Positions 37,039-48,284 are shown, counted from the first letter of the stretch. The stretch: 64,000 nt of DNA from Scilla litardierei (GCA_030789695.1 CM061142.1:359327486-359391485), one strand, 5' to 3'. Notes: a model not told the origin generated them from the sequence alone. Numbers and translations are program-made.

Positions 37039-38736
37039 TCACGAGGAGGAGGCAGGATCTGCAGCGTCCGTGGGTCCAGTCGACGGAGTGGACTCAGGAT
37101 CTGCAGGGAGAAGAGGTGTCTCAACAGATGGAATCGTCGGGGCAGGAGTCGAGATCTCAGCAACAGGCTCAACAGCAGCAGGAGTCTCGACAGAAGCAGC
37201 AGCAGCAGATACATGAGCAGGCTCGGAAACTGGATCAGCAGCAGATGGCTCTGGAACACCGGAAGAGGTGGCAACTCCAGGAGCAGAAGTGGAAGTACCA
37301 GCAGCAGCAGAAGTGCCCTTGGGGGCACGAGTCGAAGCACGACAGATCTCCTCAACGTCCTCCTCATCCATCTCATCCATCTCCTCTCCCTCAGACACGG
37401 AAGGAGGAAGCTCAACACCCATCTGACCTGCCATACGGCAGACCACCTCCTCGGTACGAGCCAAGCGGGACTCGTGACGAAGAAGTATCCGGACGACGTC
37501 ATCAAGGGTGGCAACGGGAGAAGCAGAGGCAGTGGCTGAGGCAGGGACAGACGCTGAAGGAGTCGTCCTCTGAACGTGACGAAGCGCCGCAAGAGATTTC
37601 TTGACGGCCGTCGCATTCAGCAGAGGACCGAGGGGACGCTCATCGTCACGAGGCAATGTGACACGAAAGTGACGAAACACGAGGGTCAACATGCAAGGAA
37701 AAGGAATATGAGCCGATTTATTGGACTTTCGAATACACTCGAAAGAATCAATCTTGTCGAGTATAATTCGAGCCCAATTAATCGAGCTCCCCATGAAGAT
37801 CGCATAGATAAGCTTCAAAAATGGCTGGGATGGTAAAGATGAGGAGCCGTACTTGGGAAGCAAGCACGACTTCAGAATCAAATTTAGGACCCAAGCATTT
37901 GGCTTAAAAGATTTAGAGGGCACGCCAATCATAGCAGGAGGAATCTGATGGAAAATCTCTGATAGGATGGTCTGGTCAAGAGAGGAAATATCATCTACCG
38001 AGATATCAGAAGGAAGAAGGCCAGACGAAGAGATACCCAGAATCTCTCCTAAGATTTCCGCAGTGAGGACTATAGGAGTCCCCAAAACGGTCGTCTCAAT
38101 AGAGTGGGTCTGATCGTACTGACCCCGGATCCTATTGGCATAGAAAAGCTTCACTAATCTAGGATAGGGGCGAGGATTCGCCTTCGGGTCAAATCGAAGG
38201 TAATCGAGAAGACCCGACGACGACAGAAGATCAGCTAGCCCTATGAAGTCGCTGAACTGGACGAAATGCTCCAGAAGCAGCGGACAATGTTCGATACGAT
38301 TATATGCCGCAAGACACAAAGGGTCATCGCGACATAAGGAAATATCGACACCGCCCACCGGCATCGGAGCCTTTCCCTTAGGCTTTCGAGAAGACGTACG
38401 AGGGTGGGTGCTAGACTCGGGATGAATAGGAGGAGTGGGTTCCCTATGAGTCTCGGTCTCGGGATTATACTCCGTATCGGAATCGGTAGGAGTATGGAAC
38501 GAAGAAGGAGAGGCAAGAGATTTGGCCTTTGGCTTAGGTTTGGGTTTGGGTTTGGGTTGACCTCTAGGCTTGGCGGTCGTCGTCCTCTTCTTCTTGAGAG
38601 GAGGCGAAGACGACGAAGGATGGGTGGTCTTGGCTCTACGCTTCGTAGGGGTTGGATGCTCGGGATCCGAAGAGGTTGGATCAACGGTCATCGGAGAGGG
38701 GTTAGAGGAAGGGATCGGAATGCGTGTTCTTGCCAT
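37039..38736 (-). CDS. SIRE envelope-like protein (ORF3)
   Basis: This is the third ORF characteristic of SIRE-type copia elements, placed between pol and the 3' LTR. The likely start is the ATG at 38736 (MARTR), giving 565 aa; an upstream in-frame ATG at 38778 adds 14 residues. The N-terminus is basic and Pro/Ser-rich with a KPKPKPKPKAK stretch, the core has YPRLVKLFYAN and WARIILDKI, and the C-terminus is Ala/Ser/Pro/Thr-rich and low in complexity. I see no clear signal peptide or membrane span, so an envelope role is by family name only. Unlike soybean SIRE1, where pol reads through into this ORF, here it starts 0.8 kb after the pol stop and in another frame. Confidence 0.85.
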   Translation of the reverse strand: MARTRIPIPSSNPSPMTVDPTSSDPEHPTPTKRRAKTTHPSSSSPPLKKKRTTTAKPRGQPKPKPKPKPKAKSLASPSSFHTPTDSDTEYNPETETHREPTPPIHPESSTHPRTSSRKPKGKAPMPVGGVDISLCRDDPLCLAAYNRIEHCPLLLEHFVQFSDFIGLADLLSSSGLLDYLRFDPKANPRPYPRLVKLFYANRIRGQYDQTHSIETTVLGTPIVLTAEILGEILGISSSGLLPSDISVDDISSLDQTILSEIFHQIPPAMIGVPSKSFKPNAWVLNLILKSCLLPKYGSSSLPSQPFLKLIYAIFMGSSINWARIILDKIDSFECIRKSNKSAHIPFPCMLTLVFRHFRVTLPRDDERPLGPLLNATAVKKSLAALRHVQRTTPSASVPASATASASPVATLDDVVRILLRHESRLARTEEVVCRMAGQMGVELPPSVSEGEEMDEMDEEDVEEICRASTRAPKGTSAAAGTSTSAPGVATSSGVPEPSAADPVSEPAHVSAAAASVETPAAVEPVAEISTPAPTIPSVETPLLPADPESTPSTGPTDAADPASSS

Positions 38737-39270
38737 AGTCGAAGCAAGACACGAGATCAAATCAACGAATCCTAGCACAACCCTAGAAATCCGAAACCCT
38801 AGAGGAAGAAATTTAGAACCCTAGGCAGAGAAACCTAACCCTAGAGCTGAAAACGAAACCCTAGATAGGAGAGGGAGGAGGTAGGTTTACCCTAGGAGGA
38901 AGAACGACGGCCGGCGACGGCGGAGATGATCGGAAAGAGGCCGGAAGTCGATCGGAAGGGGAAGGGTCGGGGTTTTGAGCGGAGTGAACTGAGTTTTCGA
39001 TCGATTAGAATGGAAATCGATCGACTAAACTGAGTTTAAGTCGGTCGATTTCCCAAATGACCAAACAGCCCCTGGCACAACTAGTCGGTCACAGTTCAAG
39101 CACTGACCGACTAGTTCACAAACTAGTAGGTCGGTAAATGAGCTTGAACCGACTAGGTGCAAACAGTGGCTGAATCCAAGAAGACTGACAAGATTTAGTC
39201 GGTCTGCGTTCGATTACTGACCGACTAGATCTCAATCTAGTCGGTCGGTCACTGAACATGAACCGACCAA
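38737..39270 (-). promoter_or_regulatory. Candidate separate promoter and leader of the envelope-like ORF
   Basis: In element sense, a copy of the U3 motif module (39077-39270) is followed by a CT-rich stretch (about 38880-38990). A leader then holds at least six AACCCTA (telo-box) motifs at 38764-38905, and the ATG follows at 38736. Telo-boxes and CT-rich leaders are common near plant transcription starts. No convincing TATA box is visible, so promoter activity is inferred. Confidence 0.45.
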
Positions 39271-39512
39271 AGAGTCAAAAACTTGAAAATTAAGTTCTCT
39301 CCATAATACGCTTGGACGAAAAATCTCAAAACTCTCAATAGACATCTAAACTACCCCATTAAACATCGAAAAACAGAAATTTGACGATTACGCACAAATC
39401 GAACGAAAAATTAAGATAACACTTAAAATTCTCGAAAAATCCAATAATTCTAGCATGAATGAGATATTGTCAAGAATAATAGCATGCAAAATTATTGAAT
39501 GAAACATGAATC

Positions 39513-42500
39513 CTATATTTCGGATTCACCCATAATCCCCAATTCTCGACGCAACCGCACAAAGGAGTCCTCCTTTAGGGGTTTTGTGAAAATATCGGCG
39601 ATTTGCTTTTGGGTTTCAACGTACACTAGAATGATGTCCTTTTTAGCAACATGGTCATCTAAAAAGTGGTGGCGGACATCTATGTGTTTCGAACGGGAAT
39701 GATGTACCGGGTTCTTGGAAAGACATATTGCACTTTGGTTGTCAACCATGATAGGGCAAGTATCACAATTTATACCAAAGTCTTTAAGTGTGTGTATCAT
39801 CCAAAGAACCTGAGCACACGCGGCACCGGCGGCAATATATTCCGCCTCGGTGGTTGAAAGTGATACGGAATTTTGCTTCTTGGAAAACCAAGAGACAAGA
39901 GAATTTCCTATAAAATGGCAAGTGCCACTAGTACTTTTCCTGTCGGATTTGCATCCCGCATAATCGGCATCACTATATGAGATTAACTCATAAGAGCTAG
40001 ATCTCGGATAAAGTAATCCAAAATCTAAAGTGTAACTTAGATAGCGAAAAATACGCTTTACCGCTACTAAGTGAGACTCCTTAGGTTGAGACTGATAACG
40101 AGCACATATACATACGGCAAACATAATATCGGGCCTACTTGCGGTAAGATAAAGCAAACTACCAATCATACCTCGATATAAACGAATGTCTACATCCTTA
40201 CCGCCCGTATCCTTGTCAAGATGCGTAGTCGTGCTCATTGGAGTCTTTTTCCCGGAGGTATTCTCCATTCCAAATCGCTTTAGCAACTCCACCGTGTACT
40301 TCGTTTGGTGGATGAAGATTGCATCGTTCATTTGGCGAATTTGGAGTCCTAAGAAATATTTGAGTTCGCCCATGTGGCTCATCTCAAATTGTTCCTTCAT
40401 AACATTAGAAAACTCTTCGCAAAGAGTGAAGTTAGTAGCACCGAAAATGATATCATCAACATAAATTTGTACTAATAAAATATCATTATTCGCATGCTTA
40501 ACAAAAAGAGTTGAATCGGCTTCGCCCATTTTAAAATTCAAATCCAAAAGAAAATTCTTTAGGCGATCATACCAAGCTCGAGGAGCTTGTCTCAAACCAT
40601 AAAGAGCTTTCTTTAGTTTAAAAACGTGATTTGGAAATTTTTCATTTATGAAGCCCGGAGGTTGAGAAACGTAAACTTCCTCAACGACATCTCCGTTTAA
40701 AAAAGCACTTTTAACATCCATTTGAAATAATTTAAAATTCTTATGGCATGCAAAAGACAAAAGTAATCTAATTGATTCTAATCTAGCTACCGGAGCGAAG
40801 GATTCTTCGAAATCAATACCTTCCTCTTGTCGATAGCCTTGAGCTACTAACCGAGCTTTGTTCCGGACGACGACTTGGTTTTCGTCGGTTTTGTTCTTGA
40901 AAATCCACTTTGTCCCTATGACGGTGTGGTTCTTCGAAGGCAATGGAACAAGCTCCCACACTTCATTCCTCTCGAATTGAATGAGCTCCTCCTCCATGGC
41001 AAGTATCCAAGCACTATCTTCGCATGCTTCAACTATATTCTTTGGCTCTATCGATGAGGCAAAGGCACAATTGGCGAAGTGGTGAACTTGTGATCTTGTC
41101 TTGACACTATCTTGAATATTGCCAATTACTTGCTCATGGGGATGGTCGCGAATGACATGAAGTCGCTTGGGAATACCTTGATCACTTGGAACATTCTCAA
41201 CAACTTCATTAGTCGGGTTAGTCTCAATAGAATCAATAGACTTAGAATTATCAAATGAATCACATAAAACATCCATAGAATCATTATCATTTGAAATTCT
41301 AGTTGGAACAAATCCTTCATTAAATGAGACATGAAGCGACTCCTCGATCGTCGAGGTTCGTTTGTTGAATATCCGGTAGGCTTTGCTACGCGAAGAATAT
41401 CCCACAAAAATCCCCTCATCGGATCTCGGATCGAATTTGTCCAAACTACCATATGTGTTCTTAATAAAACATTTCGAACCAAAAACACGAAAATGTTTAA
41501 CTTGAGGCAACCTACCAAACAACAATTCATAACAAGTTTGTTTAGTGCCGGGCCTCAAAAGTATTCTATTAAACACATAGCAAGCGGTGTGTACCGCTTC
41601 CGCCCAAAATTGATGGCCAAGTTGGCTATCATCAAGCATAGTGCGAGCACACTCCACTAGCGTCCTATTCTTTCTCTCAACTACACCATTTTGAGGCGGT
41701 GCACGAGGGAAAGAGAAGGTGTGAGTAATACCAACTTCATCACAAAATGTCTCAAAAGACTCATTCTCAAATTCACCTCCATGATCACTACGAATAGTGA
41801 CAATGGTGTTTCCTAAGAGATTTTGTACTTTCTTAACAAAAATTGTGAAGTTTTCAAAAGCTTCATTTTTATTGCACAAGAAAAATACCCAAGTAAATCT
41901 TGAATAGTCATCTACGATGACAAGTCCATACCTTGCATTTCCTAAGGAAGCTACTCTAGTTGGCCCAAATAAATCTAGATGTAATAGCTCTAGTGGCCGT
42001 TTTGTAGAGATGCTTTTCTTAGGTTTAAATGAAGATTTAGGAAGCTTGCCGCGTTGACAACAATCACAAAAACTTTTCTTTTCAAAAACAAGCTTCGGAA
42101 AACCTTTAATAGAATTCAATTTTGAAAGCTTATATAGTGTTCCAAAGTTCACATGTCCAAAGCGTCGATGCCATAAGTGTTGTTCACTTGTGTTGGCAAC
42201 GAGACATTGTTCATATGACTTAGGAAGATCCAAAATATAAATGTCTTTACGACGAGTTCCGGAAAATAATAATTTTTCATTATCCTTTCTTAAAATATGA
42301 CACAATCCTTTCGCAAAGCTAACTTTGTAACCTTTGTCACAAAGTTGACTTATTGAAATAAGATTATGATTTAAACCACTAACAAGATACACATCACTAA
42401 TTAATGGTTTAGAAGGGTTACCGACATTACCAACACCTATGATGGTTCCGCTCTCGTTGCCTCCAAATACGACGCGGTTTCCATTCACAATGGGAACCAC

Positions 42501-42620
42501 TCCGGAGAGCAATCGAGCGTCACCCGTCATGTGTTTGGAGCACCCGCTATCGAGTATCCAATTCCCTTTGGAGCTAAATTTAAATTTGTTGCTCCTTTTC
42601 TTTTTCTTTTCCTTGAGTAC
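39513..42620 (-). CDS. SIRE pol: protease, integrase, reverse transcriptase, RNase H
   Basis: The open stretch begins after a TAG at about 42621. The protease motif [14 protein letters not shown] lies just before the first Met (42530). Counting from that Met, the integrase zinc finger (HLWHRRFGH to CDCC) is at about 118-157 and catalytic D186, D249 and E285 give exact D,D35E spacing. Reverse transcriptase has KARLVAQGY and catalytic YVDD at 690-693. RNase H has DADYAG at 854-859 and STTEAEY near 893-899. All catalytic residues are present and the 1005 codons are uninterrupted, so the enzymes look functional. Domain order is Ty1/copia. It is in the same frame as gag. Confidence 0.95.
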   Translation of the reverse strand, partial: VLKEKKKKRSNKFKFSSKGNWILDSGCSKHMTGDARLLSGVVPIVNGNRVVFGGNESGTIIGVGNVGNPSKPLISDVYLVSGLNHNLISISQLCDKGYKVSFAKGLCHILRKDNEKLLFSGTRRKDIYILDLPKSYEQCLVANTSEQHLWHRRFGHVNFGTLYKLSKLNSIKGFPKLVFEKKSFCDCCQRGKLPKSSFKPKKSISTKRPLELLHLDLFGPTRVASLGNARYGLVIVDDYSRFTWVFFLCNKNEAFENFTIFVKKVQNLLGNTIVTIRSDHGGEFENESFETFCDEVGITHTFSFPRAPPQNGVVERKNRTLVECARTMLDDSQLGHQFWAEAVHTACYVFNRILLRPGTKQTCYELLFGRLPQVKHFRVFGSKCFIKNTYGSLDKFDPRSDEGIFVGYSSRSKAYRIFNKRTSTIEESLHVSFNEGFVPTRISNDNDSMDVLCDSFDNSKSIDSIETNPTNEVVENVPSDQGIPKRLHVIRDHPHEQVIGNIQDSVKTRSQVHHFANCAFASSIEPKNIVEACEDSAWILAMEEELIQFERNEVWELVPLPSKNHTVIGTKWIFKNKTDENQVVVRNKARLVAQGYRQEEGIDFEESFAPVARLESIRLLLSFACHKNFKLFQMDVKSAFLNGDVVEEVYVSQPPGFINEKFPNHVFKLKKALYGLRQAPRAWYDRLKNFLLDLNFKMGEADSTLFVKHANNDILLVQIYVDDIIFGATNFTLCEEFSNVMKEQFEMSHMGELKYFLGLQIRQMNDAIFIHQTKYTVELLKRFGMENTSGKKTPMSTTTHLDKDTGGKDVDIRLYRGMIGSLLYLTASRPDIMFAVCICARYQSQPKESHLVAVKRIFRYLSYTLDFGLLYPRSSSYELISYSDADYAGCKSDRKSTSGTCHFIGNSLVSWFSKKQNSVSLSTTEAEYIAAGAACAQVLWMIHTLKDFGINCDTCPIMVDNQSAICLSKNPVHHSRSKHIDVRHHFLDDHVAKKDIILVYVETQKQIADIFTKPLKEDSFVRLRRELGIMGESEI

Positions 42621-42677
42621 CTAAAGATAGATAAGTTTCATATCATGGTACCCAAGGTCATTGGGTCCAAGGGATTA
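42621..42677 (-). other. Gag-pol junction with two in-frame stops
   Basis: Gag ends with TAA at 42675-42677. Gag and pol share one frame, but a second stop (TAG) follows 17 codons later, before the protease. Either pol is expressed by another route or this copy carries recent nonsense changes. Confidence 0.8.
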
Positions 42678-44915
42678 GACCTTTGGAAGCCAAGTCCAAG
42701 TGGACTTAGACTTCCCCACATAATTCTTACTATGCACAACATCCGAAAAATAAGCATTCATATATATTTGTTTTTCGTCCATGCTTGTGTCCTTTGGGCT
42801 CCAAATCGTGAAAACTTTGGGAGCCATCATCCTATTGGGTGCATGCATGCGACGTTGATTTCTACGTGATGCATGTTGTGGATAGGCATACGGGACATGA
42901 TGGAATGGTGCACGACGAGAATTATTCATATGATGAGGTGGGTGTACATATGCATGTGTGGGAACACGTGCGTGAGGGTGTCTCACTTGGTGTGCACGTG
43001 CCCGAGAATGTGTTGCATAAAAATCATCATAAGTGTGAGATGGTGGAGTAGGACGTGTGTTCCTACGTGGCATGGAATTGGTGTACATATAAGCATGCCC
43101 CTTCTTTGGAGGTCCACCCAATGTGGGTTTCTTTCCGAAAGAGGGTGTGGACGAGGTGGAAGCACCATTGGTAGATGAACTACCAATAGAGTGTTTGCTC
43201 CCACTCGTTGAGGCTTCGGAAGTTGGCCTAACAAAGGTAGTGACCGACTTGGAAGAATTTCCCATCATATACCCCAAGCCAATGTGGTGCTTGGCCGGAA
43301 GTAAATCTTTTAGGATATTATCCAAATGGCCTTTACCCTTGTTGAATTTGTTGATTCGGCCCAATGTGTCCTCATATTTCTCTTTGAGAGAACGCAAGGA
43401 AGTATCCAAAGTGGATATTTGCGAAGTGAGCACATAAACACGAGATTTAAGATTCTCGTTCTCAATACTCAAAGTCGAGTTTTGAGAAGTTAAATCCGCT
43501 ATCTCATGTTCTTCCGCATCCTCAATGCTAACATGTTCAAGTTTAGATTTGAGATTTACTATCTCATTTCTTAACTCTTCAACAACGGTGTCGTTGTTGG
43601 TGATGATAGTCTTAGGCGATGTTTGAATGCTAGCTAGGTCATCTTTTACCTTAGTATATCTATTTACTAACTTAGTATATTTTGACCAAAGTTGAGTGTT
43701 AGCATCCCTAAGATCATCCATCGTTACCTCATCGCTTTCTTCATCACTATCATCGGAAGAGGAGGATCCTTGATCGTGCTCCTCTCTTGCCATGAAACAC
43801 ATGTGTGCTTGCTCCACGTGCTCATCGTCCGACTCTCCGCTTGAGGAATCCTCGGAGTCGGTGAAGGTAGCTCCGACAAGTCCCTTCTTGTTTCCTTTCG
43901 TGTACTTCTTGGACTTGTCATACTTTGGCGCCTTCCACTTCTCCTTTTGCTTGTTTTGAGGACAATCCGCTTTGATGTGTCCTGGCTTATTGCATTTAAA
44001 GCACAAAGGTGGAGAGGCGTTAGTAGATGTAAACTTAGATTTGTGTTTGAAGTTACCCTTTCGGAAGAAGCGATTGAACTTCTTTGCCATGAGTGCAATG
44101 GATTCCATGTCCATTTCTTCTTCCGAGTTCTCATCATCGGTAGAGGTGGATGAAGCCGCCTTGAATGCAATCGCCTTTTTCTTAGGCGCATCTAGGTTCA
44201 AATATGACTTCATCTTTTCTTGTAGCTTCACCTTGCTATCTTTGCGTACCTCATATGACATCAAAGTACCCATTAGTTGAACTACGGTATATTTGTCCAT
44301 GTCATTACCTTCCTCGATGGCGAAGGTACGTTTTTCCCAAGAAGAGGGAAGTCCTTCAATAAGCTTTAAGCACTTCTCCTTTTGAGTGTAGATCTTGCCG
44401 AGGGCCTCTAACTCGTTTATTATGTCAACGAAACGAGCGTAATATTCTTTCATCTTCTCGCCCTGTTGCATATGAAACATTTCGTAATCTTTGGTTACGA
44501 CTACGAGTTTAGAGTCTCTTACCCTACTCGTCCCTTCGTGTAGAATGAGGAGGGAGTTCCAAATTTGATATGCACTCTTACATGTGCATATCTTATTGAA
44601 ATCCTCGGGCTCCAATGCACATTGCAAGGCGTTCATTGCCTTGGCATTGCTTACCTCCGCGGCGACCTCCGCGGTAGTCCATTTCTCAAAATCTTCTTCT
44701 TCGGGTTCAATATACTCCTTCATTGTAGTTCTCCATAAAGATGCACTTCGGAGGAAGGTTTCCATCCGACACTTCCAGTACCCGTAGTTGGTACCGTTGA
44801 AGAATGGAGGCCTCGTAGAGGAATGTCCTTCCATCACGGAAGATGCTCCTTCACGGTTCCTGAAGGTGTCATAGTTGGAAGGTGGACGCACGGTCTTGTT
44901 GTCGTTGGCAGACAT
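42675..44915 (-). CDS. SIRE gag
   Basis: 746 aa, particle protein. The ATG at 44915 lies just after the primer site. The N-terminal half has the plant copia gag fold (DUF4219/UBN2 type): FFNGTNYGYWKCRME near 38, and KMKEYYARFVDIINELEALG near 154-173. A CCHC knuckle, CFKCNKPGHIKADC, is at 305-318. An acidic region and a coiled-coil-like segment (about 440-545) follow, then a His/Arg-rich tail. It is long for a copia gag, as is usual in SIRE elements. Confidence 0.93.
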   Translation of the reverse strand: MSANDNKTVRPPSNYDTFRNREGASSVMEGHSSTRPPFFNGTNYGYWKCRMETFLRSASLWRTTMKEYIEPEEEDFEKWTTAEVAAEVSNAKAMNALQCALEPEDFNKICTCKSAYQIWNSLLILHEGTSRVRDSKLVVVTKDYEMFHMQQGEKMKEYYARFVDIINELEALGKIYTQKEKCLKLIEGLPSSWEKRTFAIEEGNDMDKYTVVQLMGTLMSYEVRKDSKVKLQEKMKSYLNLDAPKKKAIAFKAASSTSTDDENSEEEMDMESIALMAKKFNRFFRKGNFKHKSKFTSTNASPPLCFKCNKPGHIKADCPQNKQKEKWKAPKYDKSKKYTKGNKKGLVGATFTDSEDSSSGESDDEHVEQAHMCFMAREEHDQGSSSSDDSDEESDEVTMDDLRDANTQLWSKYTKLVNRYTKVKDDLASIQTSPKTIITNNDTVVEELRNEIVNLKSKLEHVSIEDAEEHEIADLTSQNSTLSIENENLKSRVYVLTSQISTLDTSLRSLKEKYEDTLGRINKFNKGKGHLDNILKDLLPAKHHIGLGYMMGNSSKSVTTFVRPTSEASTSGSKHSIGSSSTNGASTSSTPSFGKKPTLGGPPKKGHAYMYTNSMPRRNTRPTPPSHTYDDFYATHSRARAHQVRHPHARVPTHAYVHPPHHMNNSRRAPFHHVPYAYPQHASRRNQRRMHAPNRMMAPKVFTIWSPKDTSMDEKQIYMNAYFSDVVHSKNYVGKSKSTWTWLPKV

Positions 44916-44927
44916 AGCTGAGAATCT

Positions 44928-44940
44928 GGCTCTGATACCA
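44928..44940 (-). other. Primer-binding site, tRNA-iMet type
   Basis: TGGTATCAGAGCC in element sense, two bases after the 5' LTR end. It is complementary to the 3' end of plant initiator tRNA-Met, the usual primer of copia elements. Confidence 0.95.
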
Positions 44941-44942
44941 AA

Positions 44943-46594
44943 TGTAATGCCCTACCAGCTACTGCACAAGTACTAGAGGGGGGGTGAATAGTACTTTAAA
45001 ATAATAAGGCGTATAATTCCAAATTAAATTGCAAACAACCACCAAATCAATTTGCGGAAGCTTAAATTGATTGACAACAATGAAATAAACAAAGCTAACA
45101 AACGATGTTAATGGGTTCGGATCCACCCAAGTCTCCCCGACTTGTTCCCGGTGATCCTACGTCCCAACCACCCGGATCCCCTCCGGATACTTGAGTTAGA
45201 AACCCTAACTCAAGATTTCCACTATGAATATCTTGTGAAAAACCTTCACAAGATCAAATCATACATGCAATGGCAAAGTGAATCCCACAACCCGGGATCA
45301 CAAACTTCTCTCACAACCGAGAGAGCCAATAAGCAATATAAAGAGTTTAAATGAAATAAATACTCTTACCACAAAATCCTATACCTTGAGTTTTTCTTAC
45401 CCAATAGGTGGAATGAAGGATTTGAGGAAGATGAAGTCACCAAGCCCTAGCACCAAGGAAATGAGCAGCAATGGGTGCCTAGGGAAGAGTTGGAGACTTG
45501 GATCAAGCAATAGCTTGAAGAGCTCACCAAGAACAAGCTTCTCTCTAGATCTAGAAATGAGAGAGAATGGCTTTCTTGTGAGGAAGAGAGCTTTAGATTT
45601 GAGGGAGAATGGCTATCTCTTTAGGGCTCAATGAATCTCTTAATGGCAGCTCTATTGAAGATAGAAATGACCTAGGTTCGTATTTATAGGAACCCAAAAA
45701 CATAAGTTAGGTCAATCTCCAACGGAAAGAAATCTGGGAGAATTAGTCGGTCAAAGAACAATCACTGACCGACTAGTTCATCAACTAGTCGGTCAGTCAC
45801 AAAGCATGGACCGACTAAGAGCAGATCAGAGAAGAGATAGAATTTCAGACCTAGAAAACTAGTCTGAAGGCAAGTTGACTTAGTCGGTCCAAGAACAAAA
45901 GTTGACCGACTAGATTGTCAACTAGTCGGTCATCAAACGTTCTTAGACCGACTAACGGTAAACAGTAGCTTAGGAGAAATTTGGCATGTACAGTAAATCA
46001 CAACTAGTCGGTCAAAGAAGCATCACTGACCGACTAGTTCACAAACTAGTCGGTCGGTGAGTCAACGTAGACCGACTAACTGTAAACAGTAAAGAACAAA
46101 GATTTAACTGACTGAAACTAGTCGGTCCAAGAACAGTGGCCGACCGACTAGATCTCCATCTAGTCGGTCAGTACTTGTTCTTGTACCAACTAACATGCAC
46201 AACAAGGTCCGAATCGAAGCGCGACGCTTCGAGGAAATTAGAGTGAACATGTGCAAGAATCCTAGAGCTACGAAATGAGCGAAATGAAGATAGAAACGTA
46301 AGATATACTCAAGGCTTAACATTCTATCAATCGAAACTAAAAGACTATAAATAAAACCTTAATAAACGGTCTTTGAGAGCTTCGATTGAATCTTCATTAT
46401 TTCCAAAGCGTTGCATGAGCTTCAACGAAGCTTTAGGCTTGAATACGAGCTTTTGGAAGTGTTGAGATGTCGCTTTGAATATTCTCGTGAAATTGGCGAC
46501 GATCTCCAATACTGCGCTCACAAATTGTTAGTTCATGAATTATTTATGTTTGCTCATCATCCAAAACCAAATCCGGGGAGTCCAATATTCAACA
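44943..46594 (-). repeat. 5' LTR of the young SIRE element
   Basis: Same length as the 3' LTR and nearly identical to it. Contains the same minus-strand TATA box and U3 motif module (about 45743-46190). Confidence 0.95.
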
Positions 46595-47653
46595 CACCTT
46601 TTGATTGAGATCTTCAAATCCTTTCTCTTGTGAGATCTTCAATTTTCCAATCTTCTTTAGAAGCATTTCTTGAAGCTCAAGAATATACGCCGGTGCTTCT
46701 TCTTCTTCTTCTTCTTCGCTTCCTTTTTCTTCTTCTCCTTCTTCTTCTTCTTTAGAATCTGAAACCACAATTTTCTTACCTTTCCTAGAGGATGCGGATC
46801 CTCCTTCAGCTGCATGTTTTTCTTGAGGAATGTTCTCATCAAGGTCATGGTGAAGATTCATTCTACCAAGTGCATGAACATCAAAAACTCGAGCCGGTTC
46901 TAGAATAGAGGTTTCATGATCCAAAGGCACATTATAGCTAATAAAAAATATTGTGAGATAGTGCCCATGAGCTAAGGTGGAAGATGGTTTATTAGAAGAA
47001 GCTGAAGCAAGTATAGAATCCATGATAACTTTGGCCCAATTGATGCGAATGTTACCTAGTATAGCATAGATGCATTTGGCTTGCTTTTCTGATAAGAACG
47101 AATGACTTCCAGACTTTTGAGTGATATTATAGGATAATATATTTGCCAAAATTCTTGCCGGATAGAGAAGATCACTACATGGTAGTTTAGTCTGAAAATG
47201 TCGTCCTGGCAAATACATTCTCTCTAGAATATTTCCTTCAGACATTTGTACTTTATCAAGAAGCATGCCAGAATATGGGATTCCTAGGGCTTCTCCTAGA
47301 GATTTGACAGTAATGGCAAGCTTGGTGTCAAGTACTTTGGTTATGAAACGGCTTTTAGCAAGATCGTAGTCCATGTTGGCATAGAACAAGTGCACAAGCC
47401 TTGGATAGCAAAGATAAGTATTTTCAAAGGAAAATAGGTTGGCCAAGTTCTGAAAATCTAGTAAGCTATCAATGCCATAATTTATAACATCATTAAGCTT
47501 AACAAAACGTTCATGCAAGATGGGTTTCTTAGTGACCTTAACGAATTGTTCATAAGTGGTGGTTTTGAAAAGATAGGGTAGAATGGTTTCTTTTTCAGAA
47601 TCAATTTCAGATGATATTTTTCTCTTCTTGGTGAAAATTCCTTTGATAGGCAT

Positions 47654-47740
47654 CTAGAAAGAGTAAAAACAGTATTTTTACAATGCTAGATAAGCAAGAG
47701 AAAAGAAATAATGAAATAAAGATCATGAAGTAAATAAACA
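47654..47740 (-). other. Short leader between deletion join and envelope-like ORF
   Basis: An A-rich spacer links the truncated 5' LTR directly to the ATG at 47653. The 5' LTR remainder, primer site, gag and pol that normally lie between are gone. Confidence 0.6.
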
Positions 47741-48284
47741 ATCTCGAATCTCAGCTGGTAGTCGACTCCCTACTGTTGGTAGTCGACTCCCAGAGGAGTT
47801 TTTCCTGCAACACTTCTAGTCAGACAGGTAGCTAACTCCAGGGTGTGTGGAGTTTCACTACGGAAGTTATAGGATGACTAGACAAAGCTCTCTAAAACAT
47901 TTTTGAAGATATACAAAAGATTTTCAAAAAGCTTTTTCAAATTGTTTGTGTGCCTGTGTTTTGTCTATATGATTTGGCTTTAACAAATACCCTAAAGAGA
48001 CACGACACACTCACTATAGACTTAGTACACATCTTCGGAAGCTTGATCAATTTGATGGAGTAGAAGTGAGCTTCTCTTGAGCTTCTTGTTCTGTTTGAGC
48101 TTTGAACTTCATCATTTGACTTAGCCACGTTTGTCCTTGTCTTTGAGCGTAGATTTGTGTTTCTTTGAGTATGAGTAAAGCTTCGCATATTCTGCACACT
48201 TCAGTGTAGTGTAGTTAGTACACTAAGCTTTCATTTGGTGTGCTCATCATCAAAATCACTTGTGGTGGAATTCAATTTCCATTA
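47741..48284 (-). repeat. Truncated 5' LTR of the deleted SIRE element
   Basis: Matches 33392-33936 of the 3' LTR and ends TTTCCATTA (CA changed to TA), followed by the target duplication GACAC. It keeps the first 544 bases of the LTR in element sense, including part of the GTCGAC motif cluster, but not the TATA box. Confidence 0.9.

Larger units (their letters stand above)
34459..46594 (-). mobile_element. SIRE-type Ty1/copia element, nearly full length, very young
   Basis: 12,136 bases with two 1652-base LTRs and exact target duplications CACCT (34454-34458 and 46595-46599). I find two differences between the LTRs (around 34987/45471 and 35847/46333), so insertion is recent. Minus-strand order is LTR, tRNA-iMet primer site, gag, pol in the copia order protease-integrase-RT-RNase H, envelope-like ORF, C-tract boxes, LTR. 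This is the SIRE/Maximus arrangement. Two in-frame stops separate gag from pol. Confidence 0.95.
34346..47653 (-). pseudogene. Envelope-like ORF of the deleted SIRE element, split by the young SIRE element
   Basis: The minus-strand frame starts at ATG 47653 and runs to 46600. It resumes in the same frame at 34458 across the 12.1-kb insertion and ends at the stop at 34346-34348, giving nearly 390 residues in total. The segment with YPRLVHLFYAN and LGEALGIPYSG is shared with the 37039-38736 ORF (YPRLVKLFYAN, LGEILGISSSG), so both are SIRE ORF3 proteins. A Glu/Lys-rich low-complexity stretch precedes a helical C-terminus. There is no visible signal peptide or membrane segment. It was open until the insertion at 34459. 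Confidence 0.8.
32310..48284 (-). mobile_element. Deleted SIRE-type copia element
   Basis: Flanked by exact target duplications GACAC (32305-32309 and 48285-48289). On the minus strand it has a partial 5' LTR (47741-48284), a short leader, an envelope-like ORF, four C-tract boxes and a full 3' LTR (32310-33936). The rest of the 5' LTR, the primer site, gag and pol are deleted. The younger SIRE element sits in its envelope-like ORF. LTR parts differ at several sites in about 540 bases. Confidence 0.85.

Noticed and set aside
36780..37604. 274-codon Gln-rich frame on the plus strand
   Set aside because: It is antisense to the envelope-like ORF, and its Gln runs are complements of that ORF's Ala/Pro/Ser codons.
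38764..38905. Repeated AACCCTA, considered as interstitial telomere sequence
   Set aside because: The copies are separated by unrelated bases and lie just before an ORF, which fits telo-box promoter motifs better than telomere DNA.
44928..44940. Possible tRNA gene fragment
   Set aside because: Only the 13 bases complementary to the tRNA 3' end are present, next to an LTR: a primer-binding site.
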